Source: Paracoccus wurundjeri (GTDB lineage Bacteria; Pseudomonadota; Alphaproteobacteria; Rhodobacterales; Rhodobacteraceae). Taken from it: a DNA stretch of 64,000 bases. The notes under the pieces are model-generated. The model ran no database searches. It was given only the letters and a program-made list of their open reading frames with translations, and was not told the origin of the DNA. The stretch covers positions 186,001 to 250,000 of the forward strand of contig NZ_JAUUTZ010000001.1 in assembly GCF_030678915.1 (NCBI RefSeq). Reading direction: 5' to 3'. The first letter of the stretch is position 1. Every line of letters starts with the position of its first letter. Of this stretch, positions 19,354 to 28,859 are shown piece after piece. The position numbers and the translations under genes are program-made.

Positions 19354-19368
19354 TTAGTTCACCGTTAA
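19354..19368. promoter_or_regulatory. CtrA-type half-site pair between maeB and cdd
   Basis: TTAG (19354-19357), seven bases, TTAA (19365-19368): seven of eight positions of the CtrA consensus. It sits in the 134-bp divergent gap, 23 bases before the maeB start. One such match by chance is quite possible in 64 kb, and neither neighbour is a known CtrA target, so this is weaker than the fliF/fliL site. Confidence 0.3.
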
Positions 19369-19465
19369 ACCATTTCTGCGGCGGGGAACAGGAGGGTTCA
19401 GCTTGCGTTATGTGCTGATGGGCGCAAAACTCGTAAAAATTTTGACAGCAAAGGAGCAGCAAGCC

Positions 19466-19861
19466 ATGTCATTACTGGATGCCGCACGAGAAGTGCGCGA
19501 GGCGGCATATGCTCCTTATTCCCGGTTCAAGGTTGGCGCCGCGATTCGCAGCGCCTCGGGTGAGGTCTATCGCGGCTGCAATGTGGAAAACGTTGCCTAT
19601 CCCGAAGGCACCTGCGCCGAGGCCGGCGCAATTGCGGCGATGGTCGCCGCCGGAGAGACCGAACTGATCGAGGTTGCGGTGATCGCCGACAGCCCGTCCC
19701 CCGTGCCGCCTTGCGGGGGATGCCGCCAGAAACTGGCCGAGTTCGGACATGCCAATACGCCGGTTTTGCTGGCGACGGTGTCGGGTGCAACGCTTTCGAC
19801 GACGATCGGGGAATTGCTGCCCGGGCGCTTCGATGCCGCCCATATGGGCAACGCCACATGA
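19466..19861 (+). CDS. cdd: Cytidine deaminase
   Basis: Zinc enzyme that deaminates cytidine and deoxycytidine to uridine and deoxyuridine. The 131 residues show the tetrameric short-form family: AYAPYSRFKVGAAIRSASGEVYRGCNVENVAYPEGTCAEAGAI, where TCAEA holds a zinc cysteine and the catalytic glutamate, and PPCGGCRQKLAEF, which holds the other two zinc cysteines. The ATG at 19466 follows AAGGAG at a normal distance; an upstream ATG at 19403 is less likely. It is first in the salvage operon and overlaps deoA by 4 bp. Confidence 0.95.
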   Translation: MSLLDAAREVREAAYAPYSRFKVGAAIRSASGEVYRGCNVENVAYPEGTCAEAGAIAAMVAAGETELIEVAVIADSPSPVPPCGGCRQKLAEFGHANTPVLLATVSGATLSTTIGELLPGRFDAAHMGNAT

Positions 19862-21147
19862 CCGATCCGCGCAGTGTCATTGCCGCTTTGCGCGATGGGC
19901 GGGGCCTTGATGGCTCGGGCGCGGCTCTGATTGCGCAGGGATTGGCGGACGGTTCGGTAACGGACGCGCAGGCAGGGGCATTTGCCATGGCCGTGCTGAC
20001 GCGCGGGGCGGGCGAAAAGGGACGGGTAGCCCTGACCCGGGCGATGCGCGATTCGGGCCATGTCATGAACTGGGACTTGCCGGGGCCGGTCGCGGACAAG
20101 CATTCGACCGGCGGTGTCGGAGATGCCGTCAGCCTGATCCTTGCGCCGCTTCTGGCGGCGAGCGGGGTATTCGTTCCGATGATCTCGGGGCGCGGGCTGG
20201 GCCATACGGGTGGCACGCTGGACAAGCTGGAATCGATTCCCGGATATATTTGCGATCAATCCGAAGAACAGTTTCGCCAGATCGTAGCGAATTGCGGCTG
20301 CGCCATCGTGGCGGCAACTACGGATTTCGCCCCTGCCGACCGTCGGCTTTACGCGATCCGTGACGAATCAGGTACGGTCGAATCCATCGATCTGATCACA
20401 GCGTCAATTCTGTCCAAGAAGCTTGCCGCGGGTTTGGATGCGCTGGTGCTGGACGTCAAGGCGGGCTCGGGCGCTTTCATGCCCAGGCCCGAGGCGTCGG
20501 AACGGCTGGCCCAGGCGCTTGTGCAGACGGCGAACGGGGCAGGGTGCCGGACTTCGGCCCTGATCACCGATATGGATCAGCCTTTGGCGCGCAGCGCCGG
20601 AAACGCGCTCGAGGTGACCGAGGCGATCCGGGTGCTGCGCGGTGAAAAGGGTGCATTGCGCGATCTGTCCCTTGCGCTGTCGGCGGAATGCCTGCGTTTG
20701 TCCGGGCAAGATGCAAATCGGCTGGAACAACTGCTGGACAGTGGCGCTGCCGCCGAGGCTTTCGGTCGCATGATTGCCGCGCAGGGCGGCCCTGCCGATC
20801 TGCTTGACCGATCCGATGCCTATTTGGTCGCTGCCCCGGTCATCCGTCCGGTTTTGGCGGGTGCCGGAGCGGTTTCGGCGATTGACGTCACGGCGCTGGG
20901 TCATGCCGTTGTCGCCCTTGGCGGCGGGCGCGTCCGGGCGGGGGAAAGGATCGATCACCGGGTCGGCTTGTCTGCCCTTGCGAAGCTGGGCGATGCGGTT
21001 GGCCCCGACGCGCCCATTGCCATGGTTCATGCCGCCGATGACACCGCCGCTGATATTGCCGTCGCCGCAGTTCAATCGGCCTATCGAATCGGAGAACCCA
21101 CGCCGTCCGGACCTTTGATCCGCGACAGGATCGGTGGCGATGATTAG
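19858..21147 (+). CDS. deoA: Thymidine phosphorylase
   Basis: Cleaves thymidine (and deoxyuridine) with phosphate to the base and deoxyribose 1-phosphate. The 429 residues contain the glycosyltransferase family 3 signature DKHSTGGVGDAVSLILAPLLAASG with the phosphate-binding KHSTGG, and VPMISGRGLGHTGGTLDKLESIPG. The C-terminal domain (GGGRVRAGERIDHRVGLSALAKLGDAV) is also present. The ATG overlaps the cdd stop. It feeds deoxyribose 1-phosphate to the deoB product downstream. Confidence 0.95.
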   Translation: MTDPRSVIAALRDGRGLDGSGAALIAQGLADGSVTDAQAGAFAMAVLTRGAGEKGRVALTRAMRDSGHVMNWDLPGPVADKHSTGGVGDAVSLILAPLLAASGVFVPMISGRGLGHTGGTLDKLESIPGYICDQSEEQFRQIVANCGCAIVAATTDFAPADRRLYAIRDESGTVESIDLITASILSKKLAAGLDALVLDVKAGSGAFMPRPEASERLAQALVQTANGAGCRTSALITDMDQPLARSAGNALEVTEAIRVLRGEKGALRDLSLALSAECLRLSGQDANRLEQLLDSGAAAEAFGRMIAAQGGPADLLDRSDAYLVAAPVIRPVLAGAGAVSAIDVTALGHAVVALGGGRVRAGERIDHRVGLSALAKLGDAVGPDAPIAMVHAADDTAADIAVAAVQSAYRIGEPTPSGPLIRDRIGGDD

Positions 21148-21242
21148 GGCAATGTGCAGGGCAATCGTTCAGCCGGCATCCGCTGCGGCTGCGCGTGAGG
21201 GCGGGGTGACCCGCTTCGACCCGATGCGAAAAACCTTGTTAC

Positions 21243-22442
21243 ATGGATGTATCGATGCCGGATAAACGCGCATTTCTGATCGTCATGGATTCCGTCGGCA
21301 TCGGCGGCGCACCTGACGCCGACCGTTTCTTTAATGACGGCAGGCCGGATACCGGCGCGAATACCCTTGGTCATATCGCGCAGGCGCAGCCCTTGCAGAT
21401 GCCTAATCTGGATCGGCTGGGACTGGGCGCCGCCATCCGACTGGCTTCGGGGCTGGAGGCACCGGGACTGGGTGCCGCCCCTCAGGGGCTTTGGGGCGCC
21501 GCGACCGAGATGTCCAAGGGCAAGGATACCCCCTCGGGGCATTGGGAAATCGCGGGCGTGCCGGTTCCGTGGGAATGGCACTATTTCCCCAAGACGATCC
21601 CGGCCTTTCCGCCAGAAGTTACCGCGCGTCTTTGCGAGCTGGCCGGGACCGAGGGGATATTGGCGAATTGTCACGCCTCCGGCACGCAGGTGATCGAGGA
21701 ATACGGCGAAGCGCATATCCGTACCGGCTGGCCGATCTGCTACACCTCGGTCGACAGCGTGCTGCAGATCGCCGCGCATGAAAAGCATTTCGGCCTCGAC
21801 CGTCTGCTTGCGCTCTGCCAGAGCATCGCGCCGATGCTGCATGACATGCGGCTGGGCAGAGTAATCGCACGGCCCTTTATCGGCGAGCGTCCCGGCGGGT
21901 TCAAACGGACCCCTAACCGGCGCGATTTCGCTATTGCTCCTCCGTCGGATACCATTCTGGACATCGCGGCAAAGGCGGGCCGCGTCACCCATGCCATCGG
22001 AAAGATCGGTGATATCTTCAGTCATCGCGGCATCACCCATCTGCACAAGGGAAAATCTGATGCCGATCTCGCCGATCATCTCATCACGCTGGGACAAGAG
22101 GCTGAATCCGGCAGCCTGACCTTTGCCAATTTCGTCGAGTTCGATATGAATTTCGGCCATCGCCGCGATATTCCCGGCTATGCGGCACAGCTTGAATGGT
22201 TCGATCGGGTGGCGGGCCGCCTGATCGAATGCCTGCGGCCCGGCGATCTTGCCATTTTCACCGCCGATCACGGCAATGACCCCAGTTGGTCCGGTACCGA
22301 TCACACGCGCGAACGGGTTCCGGTTCTGGGCGCGGGACTGGGGGCTAAGGCAATCGGACAGGTGGGATTTTCGGATATCGGCGCTTCTGTCATGGCGCAT
22401 CTGGGCCTGCCTGCGCCGCAAACTGGAAGGTCCTTCCTGTGA
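21243..22442 (+). CDS. deoB: Phosphopentomutase
   Basis: Interconverts (deoxy)ribose 1-phosphate and 5-phosphate, linking nucleoside breakdown to central metabolism. The 399-residue protein belongs to the alkaline phosphatase superfamily: RAFLIVMDSVGIGGAPDAD carries the metal-binding aspartate and nucleophile region, GKDTPSGHWEIAG the phosphothreonine loop, and FTADHGNDPSWSGTDHTRERVPVL the second metal site. The start could also be the ATG at 21255, since neither has a strong ribosome site. The 95-bp gap after deoA is the only sizeable one in the operon. It overlaps add by 4 bp. Confidence 0.95.
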   Translation: MDVSMPDKRAFLIVMDSVGIGGAPDADRFFNDGRPDTGANTLGHIAQAQPLQMPNLDRLGLGAAIRLASGLEAPGLGAAPQGLWGAATEMSKGKDTPSGHWEIAGVPVPWEWHYFPKTIPAFPPEVTARLCELAGTEGILANCHASGTQVIEEYGEAHIRTGWPICYTSVDSVLQIAAHEKHFGLDRLLALCQSIAPMLHDMRLGRVIARPFIGERPGGFKRTPNRRDFAIAPPSDTILDIAAKAGRVTHAIGKIGDIFSHRGITHLHKGKSDADLADHLITLGQEAESGSLTFANFVEFDMNFGHRRDIPGYAAQLEWFDRVAGRLIECLRPGDLAIFTADHGNDPSWSGTDHTRERVPVLGAGLGAKAIGQVGFSDIGASVMAHLGLPAPQTGRSFL

Positions 22443-23398
22443 AGAAGATCGAACTTCACCTGCATCTCGAAGGGGCCGCGCCCGCATCCTTCATCCGCGG
22501 TCTTGCCGCCGAGAAACATATCGATCTGTCGGGGGCATTCGATGCCCACGGGCATTATGCCTATCGCGATTTCGCCGAATTCCTGCGCGTCTATGAAGCC
22601 GCCATCAGCGTCCTGCAAACCCCGCAGGATTTCGCCCGGCTTCTGGCCGAAGTGCTGGAGCGTTCCGCCGAGCAGGGCGTTATCTATACCGAGCTTTTTG
22701 TTTCGCCCGAATTCTGCGGCGGCGCGGATTTATCCGCATGGCGCGATTATCTTGCCGCCATGTCCGAGGTGGCGGCAAGGATGCGTCTTAAGGGCATCGA
22801 CAGCCGCGGCATCGTCACCGCGATTCGTCACTTTGGTCCTGACCGTGCCCGCAAATCCGCCATTTGCGCCGCCGAAACGGCGGACGGATGGATCACCGGT
22901 TTCGGCATGGGCGGCGCGGAAACCGTCGGCCGCGCGACCGATTACGCATGGAGCTTTGACTGCGCGCGCGAAGCCGGACTGGGTTTGACCTGTCACGCAG
23001 GGGAATGGGGCGGGCCGGACAGTATCCGCGACGCATTGGATCTTGGCGTCTCGCGCATTGGTCACGGCGTGCGCGCCATCGACGATCCGGCGCTGGTTCG
23101 CGATCTCGCGGCGCGTGAAACGGTGCTGGAGGTTTGCCCCGGCTCGAATATCGCGCTTGGCCTTTGGCCGGACTGGGCCGCCCATCCCATTGCCCGGCTG
23201 CTGGATGCGGGGATGAAACTGACCATCTCGACCGACGATCCGCCATTTTTCCACACCACCATGCGCCATGAATATGCGCGCCTCGCCGATGCATTCGGTT
23301 GGGGCGAACAGGAATTCACGCAAATGAATCAATGGGCCATTGACGCCGCCTTCTGCGACGAGGAAACACGTGCGCGGCTGAGAAAGGAGTTCACGTGA
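22439..23398 (+). CDS. add: Adenosine deaminase
   Basis: Zinc hydrolase that converts adenosine and deoxyadenosine to (deoxy)inosine. The 319 residues have [17 protein letters not shown] with the HxH zinc ligands, [10 protein letters not shown] with the third histidine and catalytic glutamate region, RIGHGVRAI, and the final ligand in [10 protein letters not shown]. This last motif has DDPP, as in adenosine and related aminohydrolases. Adenine deaminase cannot be excluded from motifs alone, but a nucleoside operon favours adenosine. It overlaps deoB and upp by 4 bp each. Confidence 0.88.
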   Translation: MKKIELHLHLEGAAPASFIRGLAAEKHIDLSGAFDAHGHYAYRDFAEFLRVYEAAISVLQTPQDFARLLAEVLERSAEQGVIYTELFVSPEFCGGADLSAWRDYLAAMSEVAARMRLKGIDSRGIVTAIRHFGPDRARKSAICAAETADGWITGFGMGGAETVGRATDYAWSFDCAREAGLGLTCHAGEWGGPDSIRDALDLGVSRIGHGVRAIDDPALVRDLAARETVLEVCPGSNIALGLWPDWAAHPIARLLDAGMKLTISTDDPPFFHTTMRHEYARLADAFGWGEQEFTQMNQWAIDAAFCDEETRARLRKEFT

Positions 23399-24030
23399 AC
23401 AAGCAGCATCTGACGATCATCAATCATCCGCTGGTCCAGCACAAGCTGACGATCATGCGCAAGAAGGACGTCTCGACCGCGGGGTTCCGCAGGCTCTTGC
23501 GTGAAATCAGCCTGCTTCTGGCCTATGAGGTCACGCGAGAGTTGGAACTGACAACCACCACGATCGAGACGCCGATCTGCGAGATGCAGGCCCCTACGCT
23601 TGAGGGCAAGAAACTTGCACTGATCTCGATCCTGCGGGCCGGGAACGGATTGCTTGACGGGATCCTTGAATTGATCCCCGGTGCGCGGGTGGGGTTCGTC
23701 GGGCTGTATCGCGATCCCGAGACGCTGCAGCCGGTGGAATATTACTGCAAGGTGCCGAATGCGCTTGATGCCCGCATGACCATTGTGGTCGATCCCATGC
23801 TGGCCACGGGAAACTCTTCGGTCGCGGCTATCGACAAGCTGAAAGAGCATGGCGCGAAAAACCTGCGTTTCCTGTGCCTGCTGGCCGCGCCCGAAGGGGT
23901 GGAGCGGATGCGGCAGGCGCATCCGGATGTACCGGTTTTTACCGCCGCCCTGGATGAGCGGCTGGACGATCACGGCTATATCGTGCCCGGGCTTGGCGAC
24001 GCGGGTGACCGGATGTTCGGTACGAAATAA
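23395..24030 (+). CDS. upp: Uracil phosphoribosyltransferase
   Basis: Makes UMP from uracil and PRPP, closing the pyrimidine salvage route of this operon. The 211 residues include the PRPP-binding loop [16 protein letters not shown] and the uracil-binding tail [17 protein letters not shown]. The N-terminus ([29 protein letters not shown]) is the normal bacterial form. It is translationally coupled to add and is the last gene of the five-gene unit. Confidence 0.97.
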   Translation: MNKQHLTIINHPLVQHKLTIMRKKDVSTAGFRRLLREISLLLAYEVTRELELTTTTIETPICEMQAPTLEGKKLALISILRAGNGLLDGILELIPGARVGFVGLYRDPETLQPVEYYCKVPNALDARMTIVVDPMLATGNSSVAAIDKLKEHGAKNLRFLCLLAAPEGVERMRQAHPDVPVFTAALDERLDDHGYIVPGLGDAGDRMFGTK

Positions 24031-24080
24031 AGGCGCATTAAGCGTTTGTTCAAAGTTCCGGATTATCCATCGGCCATAAG

Positions 24081-25118
24081 ATGAATCTGCGCAGGTGGCC
24101 AATGCGGTATGTCTGGGGCTTGTTGTTTCTGTTGAGTGCCTCTGTTGCGCAGGCGACCCCGTCACCTGAGCCCCCGCGGGATTATTCGGGTGATCAGTAT
24201 ATCGACGGGTCAGGTTGCGTCTTTAACCGTACCGGCGGACGATGGATTGCCCGAACCGATCGCGACGGCAAAGCCGTCTGCGGCTTTCCCTCCAGTCTCT
24301 CGGCGCGCCGGACCGATCCGGATGCCGAAACCGTTCTCGCGCCGCTTCGCCAACCGGAACCGCCGGATCCTGCGCAATTGCTGCGGGAACAACTGGCCGG
24401 TGAACTGCGTCAGGGTGAGTTTGCCGCCGATCCGCGACAGGCCGAGGAACGGCGGGAACCGGAAATTCCCGATGCCAGCCAGGGTCTGATCGCCGAGGCG
24501 CAGGCAGTGCTGAAATTACGGGCGGCGATTGGGGCGAAGCTTGCGGGTCGTCCGGCCGATTCTGCTCTCTGCGCGCGATTGGGCTATGTCCCCGATCCGG
24601 TTGCCCGTCCGATTCCAGGGGGCGATGTCCTGTCGGGATTTTGCCGCGGTCAACCTCCTGCGACGCCAGAAGCGCATATTCTTCCGGGGAAGCGGCTGGA
24701 CCGAGGGGGGGAGGCTGTGTCCCGAACGGCACCTGCCGCGCGGCGGGCATCGGTGACGCTCGACGCGCAGCCATCGGTCAGACGAGCCGTGAAGCGACCC
24801 GTGCGTGATAGCTCGGCACCCGGCAGGACAGCCCCGGTCGCGAAGGCTAAGCCAGCCGCGCCGCGCCGTGATCCTGTTCCAGAGCTGATTCCGGCATCGG
24901 CACGCTATATTCAGATTGGCACGTTTTCCGATGACCTCAGTTCCGAACCGGCGATCCGGCATTTATCCGCATTGGGCTATCCGGTCGCGCGGGCTTATCG
25001 ACAGGGCGCGGACCGGAAATCGCGGGTCATCCTGGCCGGCCCGTTTGACGACCGCCGTTCGCTGGTGGCCGCACTGAACCTGCTTCGGGACAAGGGATAC
25101 CGGGCTGTTGCCCGTTGA
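24081..25118 (+). CDS. Exported SPOR-domain protein
   Basis: A 345-residue protein with an N-terminal signal peptide (MRYVWGLLFLLSASVAQA), a Pro/Arg/Glu-rich middle of low conservation, and a C-terminal SPOR domain at about residues 270-345 (RYIQIGTFSDDLSSEPAIRHLSALGYPV, then SRVILAGPFDDRRSLVAALNLLRDKGYR). SPOR domains bind denuded glycan strands at the division septum, so an envelope or cell-division role is likely. The second ATG at 24102 fits the signal peptide better and has AGGTGG upstream, so the true start may be there. It converges on the tRNA-Asp pair. Confidence 0.82.
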   Translation: MNLRRWPMRYVWGLLFLLSASVAQATPSPEPPRDYSGDQYIDGSGCVFNRTGGRWIARTDRDGKAVCGFPSSLSARRTDPDAETVLAPLRQPEPPDPAQLLREQLAGELRQGEFAADPRQAEERREPEIPDASQGLIAEAQAVLKLRAAIGAKLAGRPADSALCARLGYVPDPVARPIPGGDVLSGFCRGQPPATPEAHILPGKRLDRGGEAVSRTAPAARRASVTLDAQPSVRRAVKRPVRDSSAPGRTAPVAKAKPAAPRRDPVPELIPASARYIQIGTFSDDLSSEPAIRHLSALGYPVARAYRQGADRKSRVILAGPFDDRRSLVAALNLLRDKGYRAVAR

Positions 25119-25176
25119 AAAGCACCGGATCGGGCTTGGGACGCATGGCATCGTCAAGATGGCAATAAGGGGATAA

Positions 25177-25253
25177 TGGCGCGGTTGACGGGGCTCGAAC
25201 CCGCGACCCCCGGCGTGACAGGCCGGTACTCTAACCAACTGAGCTACAACCGC
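25177..25253 (-). tRNA. tRNA-Asp(GTC), copy 1
   Basis: A 77-base gene with encoded CCA: acceptor stem GCGGTTG/CAACCGC, discriminator G, D-arm GCTCAGTTGGTTAGAGT, anticodon arm CCGGC-CTGTCAC-GCCGG with anticodon GTC, and T-arm GGGTTCGAGCCCC. It is identical over its full length to the copy at 25281-25357 and lies downstream of it, probably in one transcript. Confidence 0.97.
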
Positions 25254-25280
25254 GCATTTATCCGGGCGAAAAGGTGCAAG

Positions 25281-25357
25281 TGGCGCGGTTGACGGGGCTC
25301 GAACCCGCGACCCCCGGCGTGACAGGCCGGTACTCTAACCAACTGAGCTACAACCGC
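25281..25357 (-). tRNA. tRNA-Asp(GTC), copy 2
   Basis: Promoter-proximal of two identical 77-base tRNA-Asp genes with encoded CCA and anticodon GTC, separated by 27 bases. A promoter-like TTGACG lies about 65 bases upstream on the minus strand. Confidence 0.97.
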
Positions 25358-25399
25358 ACACTCACCTTCCCCGGCTGATCGCCCGCCGGGGTGAGCGGG

Positions 25400-25427
25400 G
25401 TTTAAGCGTAGCGTGGCGACACGTCAA
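25400..25427 (-). promoter_or_regulatory. Candidate tRNA-Asp promoter
   Basis: On the minus strand TTGACG (25422-25427) is followed after 16 bases by TTAAAC (25400-25405). The same CTTGACG -35 box precedes tRNA-Met and tRNA-Lys in this window at matching distances, which supports the call. Confidence 0.6.
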
Positions 25428-25596
25428 GACAGCATGGGAAAAAACATCTGCGGATCAGAAGAGAATGCCCGGAATGCTTTGTGGTGCCCGTCTTGGGATC
25501 GGCGGAAGAAAGCTGATTTTGCGCCGTCTTCCCGGAATGCCAGATGAAATTGCGATGTGACAACGGCATTTGGTGACACAGAAGGGCGAACTGCAT

Positions 25597-26697
25597 TTAC
25601 CGGCTGTGGCTGATCCGCCCGCCGCAAACCGGCGCGGGAACCCCGGTTGTCATCGGGCCGGAAGTTGGAAGCCCTTTCACGACGCGAGCCGCCAGCCAGC
25701 CGAAAGCCTGTGCCTCAAGCATATCGCCGTCCAGCCCCGCCGATTCGACGGGTTGCACCCTGGTGGTCAGCTGCGCGCGCAATGCCTCCATGATCGCGGT
25801 GTTATGACGCCCGCCGCCGCAGACCAGAAGAACCGCCGGAGGGGCGGGCAGCCAGCGCAACCCCGCCGCGACCGAGCGGGCCAATGCCGCGACCAGCGTG
25901 GCCGCCGCATCGGCATCGGTCAAATGGGAAACGGCCTGGGAAAGCCCTGAAAACTGATTCCGATCCAGCGATTTTGGCGGCGGGCGCTCGAAATACGGAT
26001 GGCGCAGGAATTCGGCCAGAATGTCGTGGTCAACCCGCCCCGATGAGGCCAGCCTGCCGTCCTCGTCCCGTTCCCGGTGCAGGCGGTTGCGCATCAGATC
26101 GTTGATCGGCGCATTTGCAGGGCCGGTGTCGAAGGCGATGCATGCGCCGGGGGCCTCGGGCGCGGGGACAGAGGGATCGGCCCAGGTGATATTCCCGACC
26201 CCGCCGAGATTCAGAAACGCGACGGGTTCGACGGGCAAATGCCCCTGCGCGATGGCCCATTCTGCGCAAGCCCAGTGAAAAAACGGCGCAAGCGGGGCGC
26301 CTTCGCCGCCCTGCCGGACATCCTCGCTGCGGAAATCCCAGATGACAGGGCGATCTGACATGCGGGCCAGCGCCGCGCCGTCTCCGGCCTGATGCGTGCC
26401 GCGGCCCTGCGGGTCATGCGCCAATGTCTGGCCGTGATAGCCGATCAACTCGGCTTCGGGAAAATCCCCCGCCAGCGCGGCATGGCTGAGAACAGAGATC
26501 TCCGCCGCCTCTTTCACCCCGGCCTCGCCGGGCCAGCGTCCAAGCGCCGCATGCAGCGCTGCCGCCTCGTTATCCGAATAGGCGCGATAACCGCTGCGGC
26601 CAAAGCCGCCGATGCGGATGCCGTCCGTCTCGATCATCGCTGCATCGACTCCGTCCAGCGAGGTTCCCGACATCATTCCCAGAACGCGGATCATCAT
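25597..26697 (-). CDS. anmK: Anhydro-N-acetylmuramic acid kinase
   Basis: Opens and phosphorylates 1,6-anhydro-MurNAc to MurNAc 6-phosphate during cell-wall recycling. The 366 residues contain the ATP-binding [20 protein letters not shown] at the N-terminus, [28 protein letters not shown], and [12 protein letters not shown], all AnmK signatures. [18 protein letters not shown] is also typical. I take the ATG at 26697, with AAAGGA upstream. It is divergent from tyrS across 56 bp, so the promoters must be compact or overlap. Confidence 0.95.
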   Translation of the reverse strand: MMIRVLGMMSGTSLDGVDAAMIETDGIRIGGFGRSGYRAYSDNEAAALHAALGRWPGEAGVKEAAEISVLSHAALAGDFPEAELIGYHGQTLAHDPQGRGTHQAGDGAALARMSDRPVIWDFRSEDVRQGGEGAPLAPFFHWACAEWAIAQGHLPVEPVAFLNLGGVGNITWADPSVPAPEAPGACIAFDTGPANAPINDLMRNRLHRERDEDGRLASSGRVDHDILAEFLRHPYFERPPPKSLDRNQFSGLSQAVSHLTDADAAATLVAALARSVAAGLRWLPAPPAVLLVCGGGRHNTAIMEALRAQLTTRVQPVESAGLDGDMLEAQAFGWLAARVVKGLPTSGPMTTGVPAPVCGGRISHSR

Positions 26698-26753
26698 GGC
26701 TTTTCCTTTGCTCTTGCAGCCGGTATATCCGCAGCGCAGCAAAGGAAACACCC

Positions 26754-27998
26754 ATGACCTACCAGCCCAAATCCGATTTTCTGCAAATCATGTCCGAACG
26801 CGGCTATCTGGCCGATTGCACCGATTACGAAGGTCTGGACAGGGCGCTGCTGGCCGGTCCGGTGACGGCCTATATCGGCTATGATGCGACGGCGGCCAGC
26901 CTGCATGTCGGGCATCTGCTGAATATCATGATGCTGCGCTGGTTCCAGAAAACCGGCAACCAGCCGATCACGCTGATGGGCGGCGGGACGACCAAGGTGG
27001 GCGATCCCTCGTTTCGCGCGGATGAACGGCCATTGCTGGATGATGCCGCGATTCAGGGCAATATCGACGGGATGCAGCAGGTGTTCGCGCGCTATCTTGT
27101 TTACGGCGACGGGCAGGCCCTGATGCTGAACAACGCCGAATGGCTGGACGGGCTGAACTATCTGGAATTCCTGCGCGATATCGGCCGGCATTTCAGCGTC
27201 AACAGGATGCTGTCATTCGAGTCGGTCAAGTCGAGGCTGGATCGCGAGCAGTCGCTGTCCTTTCTTGAATTCAACTACATGATCCTGCAAGCCTATGATT
27301 TCCTTGAGTTGAATCGCCGCTATGGCTGTCAGCTTCAGATGGGCGGCTCGGATCAATGGGGGAATATCGTCAACGGGATCGACCTGACCCGGCGTGTGGA
27401 TGACAAGGTGATCTGGGGGCTGACCTCACCCCTGTTGACGACCAGCGACGGGCGCAAGATGGGCAAGTCGCAGGGCGGTGCCGTCTGGCTAAATGGCGGG
27501 ATGCTGTCACCTTATGAATTCTGGCAGTTCTGGCGAAATACTACTGATGCCGATGTCGGACGGTTCCTGAAGCTTTATACCGAATTGCCGGTTGAGGAAT
27601 GTGACCGCCTTGCCGCTTTGCAGGGCTCGGAGATCAACGAGGCGAAGATCCGTCTGGCCAATGAGGTCACGACGCTTTTGCATGGCGCCGACGCGGCGGC
27701 GAGCGCCGAAGCAACCGCGCGTGAGGTGTTTGAACAGGGCGGGGCGGGCGGCGACCTGGAGGTTGCACTGTTGCCGGCGGATGCCTTTGACAGCGGGCTG
27801 AGCGTGGTTCAGATGCTGGTCAAAGCCGGCATCACGGCAAGCGGCAAGGAGGCAAAGCGACTGATTGCCGAAGGCGGACTGCGGTTGAATAATCAGCCTG
27901 TCGGCGATCCGCTGCTGCCTGTCGATGCGGGAATGATCGGTGACGGCATGAAAGTCTCGGTCGGCAAGAAGAAGCATCGGATGGTCCGGATCGGTTAG
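26754..27998 (+). CDS. tyrS: Tyrosyl-tRNA synthetase
   Basis: Charges tRNA-Tyr. The 414-residue class I enzyme has the HIGH-type motif [11 protein letters not shown] and tyrosine pocket residues in [14 protein letters not shown]. It also has [17 protein letters not shown] and the KMSKS-type [13 protein letters not shown]-terminal S4 RNA-binding domain ([20 protein letters not shown]) completes the TyrS1 form. AAAGGAAA precedes the ATG. Confidence 0.97.
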   Translation: MTYQPKSDFLQIMSERGYLADCTDYEGLDRALLAGPVTAYIGYDATAASLHVGHLLNIMMLRWFQKTGNQPITLMGGGTTKVGDPSFRADERPLLDDAAIQGNIDGMQQVFARYLVYGDGQALMLNNAEWLDGLNYLEFLRDIGRHFSVNRMLSFESVKSRLDREQSLSFLEFNYMILQAYDFLELNRRYGCQLQMGGSDQWGNIVNGIDLTRRVDDKVIWGLTSPLLTTSDGRKMGKSQGGAVWLNGGMLSPYEFWQFWRNTTDADVGRFLKLYTELPVEECDRLAALQGSEINEAKIRLANEVTTLLHGADAAASAEATAREVFEQGGAGGDLEVALLPADAFDSGLSVVQMLVKAGITASGKEAKRLIAEGGLRLNNQPVGDPLLPVDAGMIGDGMKVSVGKKKHRMVRIG

Positions 27999-28106
27999 GG
28001 CGGAAACCGCATGGCTGCCTTGCGCGGCCATGTGACGCCACGTCGCGGCACTGGAATTCGGGTTTCGGCTTTCTTATCTGCACGGGTGCGGGAGGATAAC
28101 TCCAAT

Positions 28107-28283
28107 ATGGCAGATTCAGATATGAGCCAAGATACACAACCGCAAAGCATCGCCAGCCGTCAGAACGGAAAAGAGGCCGACAACGCTCTGGAGCAGATGT
28201 TCGGCTATTTCAGCCGTGAAGAGCAGCCACGCCGGATCGTCACGGAATTCGACGCCTATCGGGCCGGGATCCGCGCCGCCTGA
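28107..28283 (+). CDS. Small acidic hypothetical protein
   Basis: A 58-residue protein I do not recognise. It is hydrophilic, with a disordered N-terminal half rich in Gln, Ser and Asp. A conserved-looking C-terminus follows (DNALEQMFGYFSREEQPRRIVTEFDAYRAGIRAA). The ATG at 28107 is chosen because GGAGGA lies 10 bases upstream; the longer open frame from 28011 has no ribosome site. It follows tyrS by 108 bp and meets the DUF1203 gene end-on. Confidence 0.65.
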   Translation: MADSDMSQDTQPQSIASRQNGKEADNALEQMFGYFSREEQPRRIVTEFDAYRAGIRAA

Positions 28284-28291
28284 TTATCGGC

Positions 28292-28759
28292 TTATCCGCG
28301 CTCGACCCTGCAATGGAAGCAATTATTGCTGGCCGAGCGGATATGGATGAATGCGATCTCGTCCCGCGTGAAGAGTTCACGGCACCGGGCCTCGATTTGT
28401 CCGGTCGGGACGACTCCGCCGGTTCCATAGACGATACGTTCATCGGCGGAATAGCCGCGGACGATATATTGCTCTGATCGCAGAAAGCCTGCGGGGAAAT
28501 CCGGCCCGCCTGCCGCGCATTCCGCGGCGCAAAGAAAGATCGGGCCGGATTCCGTATAGGGGTTCAGCCCCTCGAATGGCCTATGCGCGACGATCAGATA
28601 AGGTTCGCCTTCCGGCACCTGATCCATGCAGTGACGGCAGGGCGTGCCATTGCCGGGTGAGGCCGCGACATGTTCGGGCGCCAGACCATAGGCGTCAGCT
28701 GCGCCGTTGCGCCATGCCTGTGCCAACGCGGTCGGGATCGGACGGAAACGGATTTGCAT
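28292..28759 (-). CDS. DUF1203 family protein
   Basis: A 155-residue cytoplasmic protein of the uncharacterised DUF1203 family. The pattern GNGTPCRHCMDQVPEGEPYLIVAHRPFEGLNPYTESGPIFLCAA, with its CRHC pair and SGPIF element, is the family core. ARCRELFTRDEIAFIHIRSASNNCFHCRVER closes the protein. The paired cysteines at both ends could bind a metal, but no function is established that I know of. It is divergent from proA across 100 bp. Confidence 0.8.
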   Translation of the reverse strand: MQIRFRPIPTALAQAWRNGAADAYGLAPEHVAASPGNGTPCRHCMDQVPEGEPYLIVAHRPFEGLNPYTESGPIFLCAAECAAGGPDFPAGFLRSEQYIVRGYSADERIVYGTGGVVPTGQIEARCRELFTRDEIAFIHIRSASNNCFHCRVERG

Positions 28760-28859
28760 TTCGGGACTCCTGTTTTGCGACAGACCTGTTTATGTAGAAC
28801 AGGCGAAATACAGGGGCGCAGAAATCGGGCGTCTCATTCGGCAAACTGGGTGACATGCG

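Noticed and set aside
25177..25357. Direct repeat of 77 bases as a possible attachment-site pair
   Set aside because: The repeat units are two complete functional tRNA-Asp genes only 27 bases apart; there is nothing between them to excise.
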